Source of the DNA: Candidatus Jettenia ecosi
GTDB lineage: Bacteria; Planctomycetota; Brocadiia; Brocadiales; Brocadiaceae
Assembly (NCBI GenBank): GCA_005524015.1
Contig: SULG01000003.1
Span: forward strand, 23,925 to 87,924
DNA length: 64,000 nucleotides
Reading direction: 5' to 3'
Below, in pieces: positions 27,000 through 35,202 of this stretch (the stretch's first letter is position 1; the number at the start of each line of letters is the position of its first letter). The notes beneath the pieces were generated by a model. It was not told where the DNA came from. It was given only the letters and a program-made list of their open reading frames with translations, and ran no database searches. Position numbers and translations under genes: made by a program.

Positions 27000-27746
27000 T
27001 TATTTTATAACAATAGGACCTTCCAATTCAGCGTGAATAAACTGATGAATTACAGGATCTTTTGAACCCTTTATTTCTTCCGGGGTGTCTGCAGCAAGTA
27101 TCTTTCCATCATATAACATAGCAACCCGATCTACCATAGAAAAAATTCCAGGAACCTCATGTGTTACTATAATAGCGGTAAAATTAAGGTTCTTCTGACA
27201 CGCTCTGATCAGGTTATGTACTGCTTTGCCTGTAAGGGGATCAAGACCAGTTGTTGGCTCATCAAAAAGGACTATTTCAGGATGCATAACCAGGCATCGG
27301 GCAAGGGCTACTCTTTTTCTCATACCTCCGCTTATCTGGGCCGGGTATTTATTTTCCTCGCCGGTAAGGCCTACCCTGGCGAGTTCATGAAACACAGCGT
27401 TCCTGATTTGCGAAGCCTTCATTTTTGTCTTTTCTTCAAGGGGAAACGCAACATTTTCAAATACAGTAAGGGAATCAAAAAGGGCGCCTCCCTGAAAAAC
27501 AATACCAAATCGTTCTTTTAATCGTTTCAGGGACTTTCCTTTTAACCTGCTGATATCTTGGTTATCCAGTAATATCTTACCCTCATCAGGCTTCATCAAA
27601 CCAATAACAAGCTTTAGAATCACCGATTTTCCCGTTCCACTGCCGCCAATTAAGGCAAGAATTTGTCCTTTTTCCACCTCTAAATTAATTCCTTGAAGTA
27701 CCTTGCGGCCGTTAAAACTTTTATATAAATCGATGACTTTAATCAT
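27000..27746 (-). CDS. mlaF: Mla ABC transporter ATP-binding protein
   Basis: This ATPase drives lipid movement across the inner membrane with MlaE. Walker A is GGSGTGKSV, the signature is SGGMRKRVALARC and Walker B is IVLFDEPTTGLDP, with the switch His in VTHEVP. SGGM rather than SGGQ is usual for MlaF. It is 9 bases from mlaE and 36 from mlaD. Confidence 0.93.
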   Translation of the reverse strand: MIKVIDLYKSFNGRKVLQGINLEVEKGQILALIGGSGTGKSVILKLVIGLMKPDEGKILLDNQDISRLKGKSLKRLKERFGIVFQGGALFDSLTVFENVAFPLEEKTKMKASQIRNAVFHELARVGLTGEENKYPAQISGGMRKRVALARCLVMHPEIVLFDEPTTGLDPLTGKAVHNLIRACQKNLNFTAIIVTHEVPGIFSMVDRVAMLYDGKILAADTPEEIKGSKDPVIHQFIHAELEGPIVIK

Positions 27747-27755
27747 AGATAGCCA

Positions 27756-28538
27756 CTAAGCAACTAATAAAGATGTCATAAAATAATCCCATACCAGGAT
27801 CATAACCGAAGAAAGCACTACCGCCTGTGTAGTTGCCTTGCTTACACCTGCTGCCCCGTATCCGGTAAAATATCCCTTATAACAGCCTATCCATGTTATC
27901 AGGATACCAAAACTCAGAGACTTATAGAAACCCTCGATGATATCTTTCATGGTAACGAAATCCTTAATTCCACCAAAATAGGTTCCCCCTGATATACTCA
28001 TAAGCCCCACGCCTACAGCATATCCTCCAAAAATGCCAACCACAACAAAAATAGCATTTAAGAGAGGAAGAGATATTATACCCGCAAGTAAATTAGGAAT
28101 AATCAGATATTTATAAGGATTTAAGGCCATGGCGTCAAGCGCATCAATTTGTTCGGTTATTCTCATAATGCCAATCTCAGCCGTTAGCGCAGAGCCTGCG
28201 CATCCGGTAACCATCAAAGCAGAGATAACCGGCCCTAGTTCTCTGATCAACGATAAGGCTACGACAGGGCCTAAACTGGTTTCAGCGCCGAATTTCGCTA
28301 AGGCATAATACGTTTGCAATGCCAAAACCATCCCGGTAAATGAACCTGTCAAAACAACAACGGATGTACTTTTTACACCGATAAAATAGACTTGCTTAAT
28401 AATTCTCTGTATTAAATAGGGGTAGAAGAACATCCAGAATACGGATCGTGCGAGGAAACACGTCATGTTTCCTAATTCCCTTATGAATTTATGGAGGGAA
28501 TTTCCGATAATCTTAAATGGGATAAAGATAAAATTCAT
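27756..28538 (-). CDS. mlaE: Mla ABC transporter permease
   Basis: This inner-membrane permease of 260 aa has the MlaE signature TGMVLALQTYYALAKFGAE and GPVISALMVTGCAGSALTAEIG, then RITEQIDALDAMALNP. Five or six hydrophobic segments are visible. It is the first gene of the minus-strand operon mlaE-mlaF-mlaD-mlaC-mlaA. Confidence 0.93.
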   Translation of the reverse strand: MNFIFIPFKIIGNSLHKFIRELGNMTCFLARSVFWMFFYPYLIQRIIKQVYFIGVKSTSVVVLTGSFTGMVLALQTYYALAKFGAETSLGPVVALSLIRELGPVISALMVTGCAGSALTAEIGIMRITEQIDALDAMALNPYKYLIIPNLLAGIISLPLLNAIFVVVGIFGGYAVGVGLMSISGGTYFGGIKDFVTMKDIIEGFYKSLSFGILITWIGCYKGYFTGYGAAGVSKATTQAVVLSSVMILVWDYFMTSLLVA

Positions 28539-29032
28539 AGCAAAAATCTACATGTATGTTAAAGAAATTCAATTTGTAGTGGCAAGGCGCGCCTTGCCAC
28601 TACTGTTATAAAAATTACGTAGGGCAACCCTTTAGGGTTGCTATCCCCACGCACGCGTTCCGGCGGGGAGAGCAAGGCTAAAGCCTCGCCCTACATCGAC
28701 TCTATTTTTTACCAGAGGCAACCTGATTTTACTATTTTAGACTAAATATAAACAATTCCGGGCGGTCCAAAAAGCTTTTATTGGTGCAGGAGGCGATGCG
28801 GGGTTGGTCATTTCGTTCTACTTGGTGCATACAAAACACTTTTTGGTGCTATTTTGAATAGCCCTGTAATTTTCGGCTATAGTTTATGATATTTTATGTC
28901 ATTCTCAATGAAACAAAAAATCCCCTTTAGGAGCACACCCTGGAATACTTTAGGTGGTAATTAAATCATTTAAGGGGAAAGTTGTCAAGAGGGTAAAACA
29001 GGATTATTAAAAAAACGTACCCTTTTAAAAAT
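28539..29032. repeat. Repeat-rich gene-free region with a 28-bp perfect palindrome
   Basis: GTAGTGGCAAGGCG and its exact reverse complement form a 28-bp palindrome at 28576-28603. It is followed by the AGGGCAACCC-TTTAGGGTTGC inverted repeat (about 28621-28642) and by GCAAGGCTAAAGCCTCGCCCTAC (28671-28695), which recurs in the other orientation at 49182. Near 28920-28980, TCCCCTTTA and TTTAAGGGGA are mirror partners about 50 bases apart. I see no gene in these 490 bases. Confidence 0.7.
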
Positions 29033-30139
29033 CTATACGGGTGAAGATTCCAATATACGATAACACAGGTCCCTTTGCATTGCCTCGTATCCGAGATCTT
29101 TAATGAGCGATTCTATCTCTTCTTTATCCATTTGGTAGCTTACCCCGGCAGCTCTGACTACATTTTCTTCAATCATTGTACTGCCCATATCATTGGCGCC
29201 AAATTTTAACGAAAGTTGAGCGATTTTTGATCCTTGCGTAACCCATGATGCCTGAATATTTTCAATATTATCTAAATACAGACGCGAAATAGCTATCGTC
29301 CTTAAATAATCATAACTTCCGAGTAATGAAGTATGGAGTTGGGTATTTTTTGGCTGAAATGTCCATGCTATAAAGGCAGTAAATCCACCCGTTTCATCCT
29401 GAAGTTTCCGTATCTTTTCAAGATGTTCGACACGCTCTTCCAGGGTTTCGATATGGCCAAACATCATGGTAGCAGTGGTTCGCATGCCAAGATTATGCGC
29501 CTGGCGCATAACGTCAAGCCATTCTTGTGCAGTACACTTGTTTGGACTTAAGAGATTACGGCATCGGTTAACCAGGATTTCAGCGCCGCCCCCAGGTATC
29601 GAATCAAGCCCTGCTTCATTGAGTTTTTGAATAATATCCAATACAGGGAGAGTATTTAATTTTGAAAAATGGATAATCTCGGGAGGTGAGAAAGCATGGA
29701 TATGAATAGTATATCGTGCCTTGATAGATTTAAGTATATCTACATAGAAATCCAGCCTCAACGATGGATGCAGGCCGCCTTGCATAAGGATTTGCCTGCC
29801 GCCCAAAGATAAGGTCTCTTCTATCTTTTTAAACAAAGAATCTTTAGAAATGATGTACGTGCCGTTTTGTTCAACCTCTTTGTAAAAGGCACAGAATTTA
29901 CAGCCCGACGTACAGATATTCGTATAATTAATATTCCGGTCAATAATGTAGGTTCGGTAATTTTCCGGATGTTTTCTCCGTGAGATTTCATCTGCTGCCA
30001 TTCCTAAACTGGTAAGTTCTTTGACAGAAAACAACTTTAAGCATTCTTGTGAGGATAATCTCTTATTATGTAAGGATTTATCGAGAATATCTTCAATCTC
30101 ATGAAATGGATAAGACAAACTAGGTTTCATTGAAAACAA
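29033..30139 (-). CDS. mqnC: Cyclic dehypoxanthine futalosine synthase (radical SAM)
   Basis: It cyclises dehypoxanthine futalosine in the futalosine route to menaquinone. The radical SAM cluster motif is CTSGCKFC, inside NINYTNICTSGCKFCAFYKE. The MqnC hallmarks HIHAFSPPEI, AGLDSIPGGGAEIL, TTATMMFGHIET and GGFTAFIAWTFQP are all present. The start is probably TTG at 30139, six bases after GGGAG; an ATG at 30130 lies too far from it. The gene overlaps the end of mqnA by 20 bases. The length of 368 aa is normal. Confidence 0.92.
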   Translation of the reverse strand: MFSMKPSLSYPFHEIEDILDKSLHNKRLSSQECLKLFSVKELTSLGMAADEISRRKHPENYRTYIIDRNINYTNICTSGCKFCAFYKEVEQNGTYIISKDSLFKKIEETLSLGGRQILMQGGLHPSLRLDFYVDILKSIKARYTIHIHAFSPPEIIHFSKLNTLPVLDIIQKLNEAGLDSIPGGGAEILVNRCRNLLSPNKCTAQEWLDVMRQAHNLGMRTTATMMFGHIETLEERVEHLEKIRKLQDETGGFTAFIAWTFQPKNTQLHTSLLGSYDYLRTIAISRLYLDNIENIQASWVTQGSKIAQLSLKFGANDMGSTMIEENVVRAAGVSYQMDKEEIESLIKDLGYEAMQRDLCYRILESSPV

Positions 30140-30914
30140 TCTTCACTCCCTGTGGGGCAAGCCCTAAAGATATAGCGTAATGATAAAATGTTTGAAGTCC
30201 TTTTATTTCGTTTTTGCCGAGATTGTATTTCATAGAGCTGGTAAGATAGTTCAAACATTTCTCGTAGGGAAACTGGAGACGTTGCGATTCATCGGCTGCT
30301 ATCGTTTTAACCAATTTCATACCACACTCCTTTGCACTTTGTAATAAAATGTTTATATCTGGCATACGGTGGGCCTTCTTAACAGCCCAAACAGCATAAA
30401 CGAAGGGAAGGCCGGTATATTCAAACCATGCCTGGCCTAAATCCAAAGTGAAATAACCATTGTCAATGGCTCTCATAGCATTATCTCCAATGATGAGAAC
30501 GGCATCAGTATCTATACAGGAAATGTCGTATTGATTATTCCACAATGTATACTGAGGAGAAAGATGATAGTATTCCTTAAAAAGGATCTTCGTGAGTGCA
30601 CAGGAAGTTAAAGAACTTTTATCTAATGCCGCAGTTCTAATATTTTGTATCGGTACCTTTGAAAATATCTTTACACTCTCAACAGTTCCCAGCGAAGAAA
30701 GAGAAATATTGGGTATGATTGCATAATTGCCATTCCTGAAATATTCAATGGAAGGAATGATAGCTACATCAATATGATCATTATTCAACATCTCCGGGAG
30801 AAGCGAAGGTACTTCAAATAGTAATTCAACAGAATCCGATTGTTGAGTTAATGTATAAATCAATGGTTTGGCGTTCATATAAGGGACAACGCCAATCCTG
30901 AGTTTTTTCGTCAT
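30120..30914 (-). CDS. mqnA: Chorismate dehydratase
   Basis: MqnA converts chorismate to 3-enolpyruvylbenzoate, the first step of the futalosine menaquinone pathway. The opening LRIGVVPYMNAKPLIYTL is typical, followed by VDVAIIPSIEYFR-like HIDVAIIPSIEYF, SVKIFSK, ALDKSSLTSCALTKIL and AVLIIGDNAMRA. I chose the ATG at 30914 because conservation starts three residues later; an earlier ATG at 30962 adds 16 non-conserved residues. The overlap with mqnC supports co-translation. Confidence 0.92.
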   Translation of the reverse strand: MTKKLRIGVVPYMNAKPLIYTLTQQSDSVELLFEVPSLLPEMLNNDHIDVAIIPSIEYFRNGNYAIIPNISLSSLGTVESVKIFSKVPIQNIRTAALDKSSLTSCALTKILFKEYYHLSPQYTLWNNQYDISCIDTDAVLIIGDNAMRAIDNGYFTLDLGQAWFEYTGLPFVYAVWAVKKAHRMPDINILLQSAKECGMKLVKTIAADESQRLQFPYEKCLNYLTSSMKYNLGKNEIKGLQTFYHYAISLGLAPQGVKIVFNET

Positions 30915-31082
30915 TATACGCTTGCCTAAATAGTCTTTCTGGTATAAACTAAGCTCTTGCAAAACAGAACCCTCTCACAGCTTTAGTAATATGCAAAATT
31001 TAACAATGTATTGTATAGAACTTTTATTAATTCTTCAATAAAGAATTACGAGAATCATTTTAAAATGAAAGGAGCCAAAGGA

Positions 31083-31835
31083 GTGAATAGGATATTTTGC
31101 AAGATTTTCTCATTAAAAGGATTTTTTACATACCTGGTTATTTTTTTAGCCATGTATTGTATTGTTATGTATGGTTATGTTTCTGCGGAAGGACAGACAA
31201 ACTATGGTAAGGATTTTTTTGACCGGGTAGAACCAATAAAAATGAAGGACCCTTTAGCTGTTGTACTTGGGGCAATGGAGAAGGGAGAGGTTTTTACCTT
31301 TACGTATGCTGATGCCGTAAAATCTGCAGGGCATTCTTGCCCGGCAGTTGCTGGCGCCTATAAGTCTACTCAAATGGTGTTGAGGTCTCTGTATGGTGAT
31401 GAAGTGCCGGTAAGGGGAAATATAAAAGTTACTTTTAAGGGGGATGTTAATTATAAGGTAAATGGACCAATATCACAAATAGTAACGCTCATAACAGGGG
31501 CTTCCGGTGAAAATGGTTTTAAAGGGCTTGGGCCTGCCGGAAAATACGGAAGGTATAATTTAATGGTTTTTGATAAGGAGCAATCACCTGATCCCAGGGC
31601 AGTTTGCTCCATAATATTTCAAAGAACTGATAGCGGGAAAGCGGTAGAAGTAACGTATTATGTTGAACCGATATCAGGTAGTGAGCGGATGGATAAGCTT
31701 ATGCCTCTTGTAATTTCTGGTAAAGCTTCTGAGGATGAATCGGGGGAATTTGGTATCTTGTGGCAGGAACGTGTAAAAACTATTCTTTTAAATCCACCGC
31801 AAGGCACGTTCCTGATAAAGGAGTTGAAGGAATAG
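31083..31835 (+). CDS. Exported FmdE-domain protein
   Basis: The domain named after FmdE of the molybdenum formylmethanofuran dehydrogenase operon is seen at AVKSAGHSCPAVAGAYKSTQ, where His and Cys are the probable metal ligands, followed by LYGDEVPVRGNIKVTFKG. An N-terminal hydrophobic segment (FFTYLVIFLAMYCIVMYGYV) suggests export, unlike the cytoplasmic FmdE of methanogens. The GTG at 31083 is preferred because AAAGGAG lies eight bases upstream; an ATG at 31065 is in frame but has no ribosome site. The role is unknown. A hairpin with a T-run follows the gene. Confidence 0.72.
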   Translation: MNRIFCKIFSLKGFFTYLVIFLAMYCIVMYGYVSAEGQTNYGKDFFDRVEPIKMKDPLAVVLGAMEKGEVFTFTYADAVKSAGHSCPAVAGAYKSTQMVLRSLYGDEVPVRGNIKVTFKGDVNYKVNGPISQIVTLITGASGENGFKGLGPAGKYGRYNLMVFDKEQSPDPRAVCSIIFQRTDSGKAVEVTYYVEPISGSERMDKLMPLVISGKASEDESGEFGILWQERVKTILLNPPQGTFLIKELKE

Positions 31836-31878
31836 ATTGCAGAGGAATTTTCATTTTCATGAAGCGGGTTTGCGGTAG

Positions 31879-31910
31879 GGCGGATTAAACGGAGCGAATC
31901 CGCCTTTTCT
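31879..31910 (+). terminator. Rho-independent terminator after the FmdE-like gene
   Basis: GGCGGATT (31879-31886) pairs with AATCCGCC (31897-31904) across a 10-base loop and is followed by TTTTCT, 44 bases after the stop codon. Confidence 0.65.
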
Positions 31911-31916
31911 GTAAAT

Positions 31917-32138
31917 GTCAATAATTTTATGAGAATTATGGTAACATAATAGTTTTTTAAAAAAATACCGTGAACTGCTCCATTGAGAGCGAAATGTTTA
32001 TAGACAAATCATTCTGCTACAATCAAGCTCCATCGGAGCGGCATATTGTTTTTGTGTTTCACATGCCGCTCCGATGGAGCTAAGGTTTTGTATACTACTT
32101 GTTTCTATAAACGTTTCACCCCTATGGGGTTATTTTTC
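31917..32138. repeat. Dispersed approximately 220-bp element, copy 2
   Basis: This is the longer relative of 20766-20955. It contains an inner palindrome, GCTCCATCGGAGCGGCAT against ATGCCGCTCCGATGGAGC, and outer partners GAAATGTTTATAGA and TCTATAAACGTTTC, and it ends in the CCCCTATGGGG palindrome. There is no coding capacity, so a non-autonomous mobile element of the MITE or REP type is likely. Confidence 0.75.
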
Positions 32139-32255
32139 AAAAAACTACAGGGGCAGGAGTGTTTTTATTTAAGGTATCTATAGTATTGATGGACCGGCTT
32201 AAAAATCAATGCCTTAATCCAATCTGTTCATACCTTGACGGAACATGAAATTTAA

Positions 32256-32292
32256 AAGGCGCTTTTGTATCATATCGATACAAAAGCGCCTT
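32256..32292. terminator. Strong 16-bp hairpin, likely bidirectional terminator
   Basis: AAGGCGCTTTTGTATC pairs perfectly with GATACAAAAGCGCCTT across a 5-base loop. AAATTT-type runs flank both sides. It sits 48 bases beyond the stop of the minus-strand gene at 32341. Confidence 0.75.
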
Positions 32293-32340
32293 AAATTTTA
32301 TGATATCTATTTTTTGGTAAATTATAAAATGCGTGTTTTC

Positions 32341-32646
32341 TTAGTGATGGTGATGTTCTGTTTTTTCACAGCATTTTTCATTTCCTTCTTTACAACCCTT
32401 TTTAAATGTGGCCTCACAATCTTTGCAGCATAATGTAACTGTTTTTCCTTCGCATTCTACCGATATTCCTTTATTTTTTTCAACAACTTTTCCACAAACA
32501 ACACATTTATTTTCCGCTCTTTCAGAGGCGGAAGCCTCTTTACCGCCACAACAACCTTCACCTGCAGAGGTGGTTTTAATAGCATAAGAGGTAATTAATG
32601 CACAGCTAATTCCCACAACACTGAAAAAATATCCAATACGTTTCAT
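32341..32646 (-). CDS. Secreted Cys/His-rich metal-binding protein, TRASH-like
   Basis: A signal peptide (RIGYFFSVVGISCALITSYA) is followed by a CCGG motif, then CVVCGK, CEGKTVTLCCKDC and a Cys-rich, poly-His tail (NEKCCEKTEHHHH). The C-x2-C and C-C-x2-C arrangement resembles TRASH/YHS-type heavy-metal domains. It is probably a periplasmic metal scavenger or sensor; the metal is unknown. It is a single gene with a strong hairpin downstream. Confidence 0.7.
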   Translation of the reverse strand: MKRIGYFFSVVGISCALITSYAIKTTSAGEGCCGGKEASASERAENKCVVCGKVVEKNKGISVECEGKTVTLCCKDCEATFKKGCKEGNEKCCEKTEHHHH

Positions 32647-32779
32647 CCCTTTTCTCCTTTCAAAATAGTAACTTATCTATGATACAGATATAACAAATTC
32701 TACCTACTATAAAGTATTTTAGTTGCTAATAAGAACAAAATTATACCCCTGAAAGTTTCAAAATTCTCAAATTCTTAAC

Positions 32780-33688
32780 TTAGCCTATTGATGTACGATT
32801 TCTTCCGGAAATCTTGCTACAGTACATAAGCTTATCAGACCGTTCCAATAATGTGTTTACCGTATCATCCGGTTGCGCAATTGTAGCGCCAATAGAGATA
32901 GTAACCTGGATAATATCCGATCCTATAGAAAAACTGGAATGTCCAACAAGGGCATGAAGCTTCTTTGAAATAAAATGCAGTCGTTCTTTATCAACATTTG
33001 GAGTGATTGCGATAAATTCTTCTCCACCCCATCGGCCTACAATATCAGATGTCCTAACAGAATGTAATAGTGTCTTCGTTACCATTTTTAATACTTTATC
33101 TCCAACACTATGGCCATATACATCGTTTATTTTCTTGAAGTGATCTATATCCATGAAGAAAATTCCAAAAGACCTGCCGTATCGGCACAATTCATCCAAT
33201 TTGCTTTGTATATTCATCTCGATATAGCGCCTGTTTGCCAACTCTGTAAGTGGATCGAGTAATGCCATTTTCTCAAGGTCTTTAATCGTCTGATTAATGA
33301 GAAGCTTTGGTGTATTATCGCTGAATATTTCAACTGCCCCGGTAATACGTTCGTTCGAGTCGAGAAGTGGCGCTGTACGCACGAAAACAGGTATCCGATG
33401 TCCTTTTTTATGTTGGATATATACTTCTACTTCGCGGGGCCTATAATCCCTTATTGTTTCAAACAATGGACATGCCGTTGTATAAAATTTAATACCACAC
33501 GTATCAACATGATTGAGCACAATATCGACACATCGTTTCCCTACTACCTCAGAACTCATATATCCGGTAATTTTTTCTGCCCCTTTATTCCAGTAAAGAA
33601 TCTTTCTTGTACAATCGACAAAGTAAACCCCATCATACAGGATTTCCAGGAGATGTTTATATAGATTATTATCTACTGATGCTGTCAT
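32780..33688 (-). CDS. PAS-domain diguanylate cyclase
   Basis: The N-terminal PAS domain (residues about 10-130; GVYFVDCTRKILYWNKGAEKI) is followed by a GGDEF domain (about 150-300). The active-site loop reads WGGEEF and LDPLTELANRRY opens the domain, so it should make cyclic-di-GMP. No I-site RxxD could be assigned with certainty just before GGEEF. There is no membrane segment, so the protein is cytoplasmic. Confidence 0.88.
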   Translation of the reverse strand: MTASVDNNLYKHLLEILYDGVYFVDCTRKILYWNKGAEKITGYMSSEVVGKRCVDIVLNHVDTCGIKFYTTACPLFETIRDYRPREVEVYIQHKKGHRIPVFVRTAPLLDSNERITGAVEIFSDNTPKLLINQTIKDLEKMALLDPLTELANRRYIEMNIQSKLDELCRYGRSFGIFFMDIDHFKKINDVYGHSVGDKVLKMVTKTLLHSVRTSDIVGRWGGEEFIAITPNVDKERLHFISKKLHALVGHSSFSIGSDIIQVTISIGATIAQPDDTVNTLLERSDKLMYCSKISGRNRTSIG

Positions 33689-33727
33689 TCGAATGTATTC
33701 AATATAGACGGAGTTTTCAGATAATTC

Positions 33728-35104
33728 TTACTTTTTCTCTTTTACATCACTTGCACAGCGAAACCCTAATGCCTGGTTAAACAAGTCAGGTTGTTCCGAT
33801 TTTCTCGTGTTAGTCCGTACCTGGAATGGCTGAGAAAAACGAGATCCTCCCCGTATTACGCGCCTGATGCCGTTATCAGGACCTTTGGGGTTTTGATGTG
33901 GGGATTCAGCATAGTACGTATTCAGATACCAGTCTGCACACCACTCATGAACGCTGCCGGCCATATCGTAGCAGCCGTAAATACTCTTTCCGCTTTCTAC
34001 ACTTCCCACGGGTTTGGGGTCTCCGCTGAGATTGCATCGGGCGGGATTCCACTCATTTCCCCAGGGAAACTTTCTTCCATCCAATCCCCGCGCTGCCTTT
34101 TCCCATTCAGCCTCGGTAGGTAACCGTTTCCCTGTCCAGGCAGCATACGCATAGGCATCATACCAATCAATTCTGACAATAGGGTAATCCGGAACGTTAT
34201 AGTACTCGTTTTCCCAGAATCTTGGGGTATGGTCTTTCCCACTGGGTTCTCCCTTAAAACATTTGCTATGATCGTTTGTCTTTTTTATATATTCTAAAAA
34301 TTCCCAGTATTGGGCATTTGTTACTTCATAGCGGTCAATTTTAAATGCATCCAAATAGACCTTGTGTTCCGGAAATGCATCTTCTCTGGCTTCATTCGTT
34401 CCCATTGTAAACTCGCCTGCCGGTATGGTAACGCTTCCATATTTTTGTTTCTGCTCAATCAACGCCTTTTTCATGGTTTCATCCCGATTTTTGAAAGTAT
34501 CCCGAAGATGCTTCTGCTTCTCCAGCGCTTGTTTTAGAATGATGATATAACTTTGTACCTCCGTGAGATCGGTAGCATCCGGTGCGAGTACGATATACTT
34601 TTGTAAATGCTGTATTGCCTTTTCCGCGTTTCCTGATTTGCCATAAACCCAACCCATATTATAATGAAGCGCCGGAAAATCAGAAAAAATTTCTTCCGCT
34701 TTTTTATATGACTCTATCGCTAAATCATATGATTCGGCATCGCAATGATCATTGCCTTCTTTATAATATTTTTTAGCAAGTTCTTTTTTGTTTTCTATAG
34801 CGTCTGTTTCCTGAAGAGGAGAAACCGCAGAAGGTGAAACAAGTTTCTTTCCGTGTTCTTTACAGAATTTTTCTCCCGGAGTCCCTTCTTTATTGCAATC
34901 CGGGCATACCATCTTTCCTGGTATCTCTACTAATTTTGATCCGTCTTCAGCGCAAAATTTTGTCTTTTCTGAATACACCTTATTACATGTCGGACATTTT
35001 TTTGTTATTGCAGGTGAAGTAGATATCCCGGCGTGAAGACCTGAGATCGAAATAAAGTATGATACCATGATGTAAAACACAGGGATATAAAATATTTTTT
35101 TCAT
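33728..35104 (-). CDS. Exported SUMF1/FGE-sulfatase-like protein with zinc ribbons and TPR
   Basis: A signal-like N-terminus (IFYIPVFYIMVSYFISISG) precedes two zinc-ribbon-like units (CPTCNKVYSEKTKFC and CPDCNKEGTPGEKFC), then TPR helices (residues about 105-190; SYKKAEEIFSDFPALHYNMG), then a formylglycine-generating-enzyme-type domain (about 220-455). The last domain has TIPAGEFTMGTNEARED, RYEVTNAQYWEFL, RLPTEAEWEKAARG, FPWGNEW and VIRGGSR. The Cys pair of true FGE active sites was not identified, so it may be a structural C-type-lectin-like homologue. Modular proteins of this kind are frequent in planctomycetes. Confidence 0.8.
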   Translation of the reverse strand: MKKIFYIPVFYIMVSYFISISGLHAGISTSPAITKKCPTCNKVYSEKTKFCAEDGSKLVEIPGKMVCPDCNKEGTPGEKFCKEHGKKLVSPSAVSPLQETDAIENKKELAKKYYKEGNDHCDAESYDLAIESYKKAEEIFSDFPALHYNMGWVYGKSGNAEKAIQHLQKYIVLAPDATDLTEVQSYIIILKQALEKQKHLRDTFKNRDETMKKALIEQKQKYGSVTIPAGEFTMGTNEAREDAFPEHKVYLDAFKIDRYEVTNAQYWEFLEYIKKTNDHSKCFKGEPSGKDHTPRFWENEYYNVPDYPIVRIDWYDAYAYAAWTGKRLPTEAEWEKAARGLDGRKFPWGNEWNPARCNLSGDPKPVGSVESGKSIYGCYDMAGSVHEWCADWYLNTYYAESPHQNPKGPDNGIRRVIRGGSRFSQPFQVRTNTRKSEQPDLFNQALGFRCASDVKEKK

Positions 35105-35202
35105 GAATTCCTTACCTTAATGCCAAAACTTAACCGTAAAAATACTGAACTATTGAAAAACTATTCTCTGGAATCTGAGGAGATGAAAAGTCTCTTAACT
35201 CC

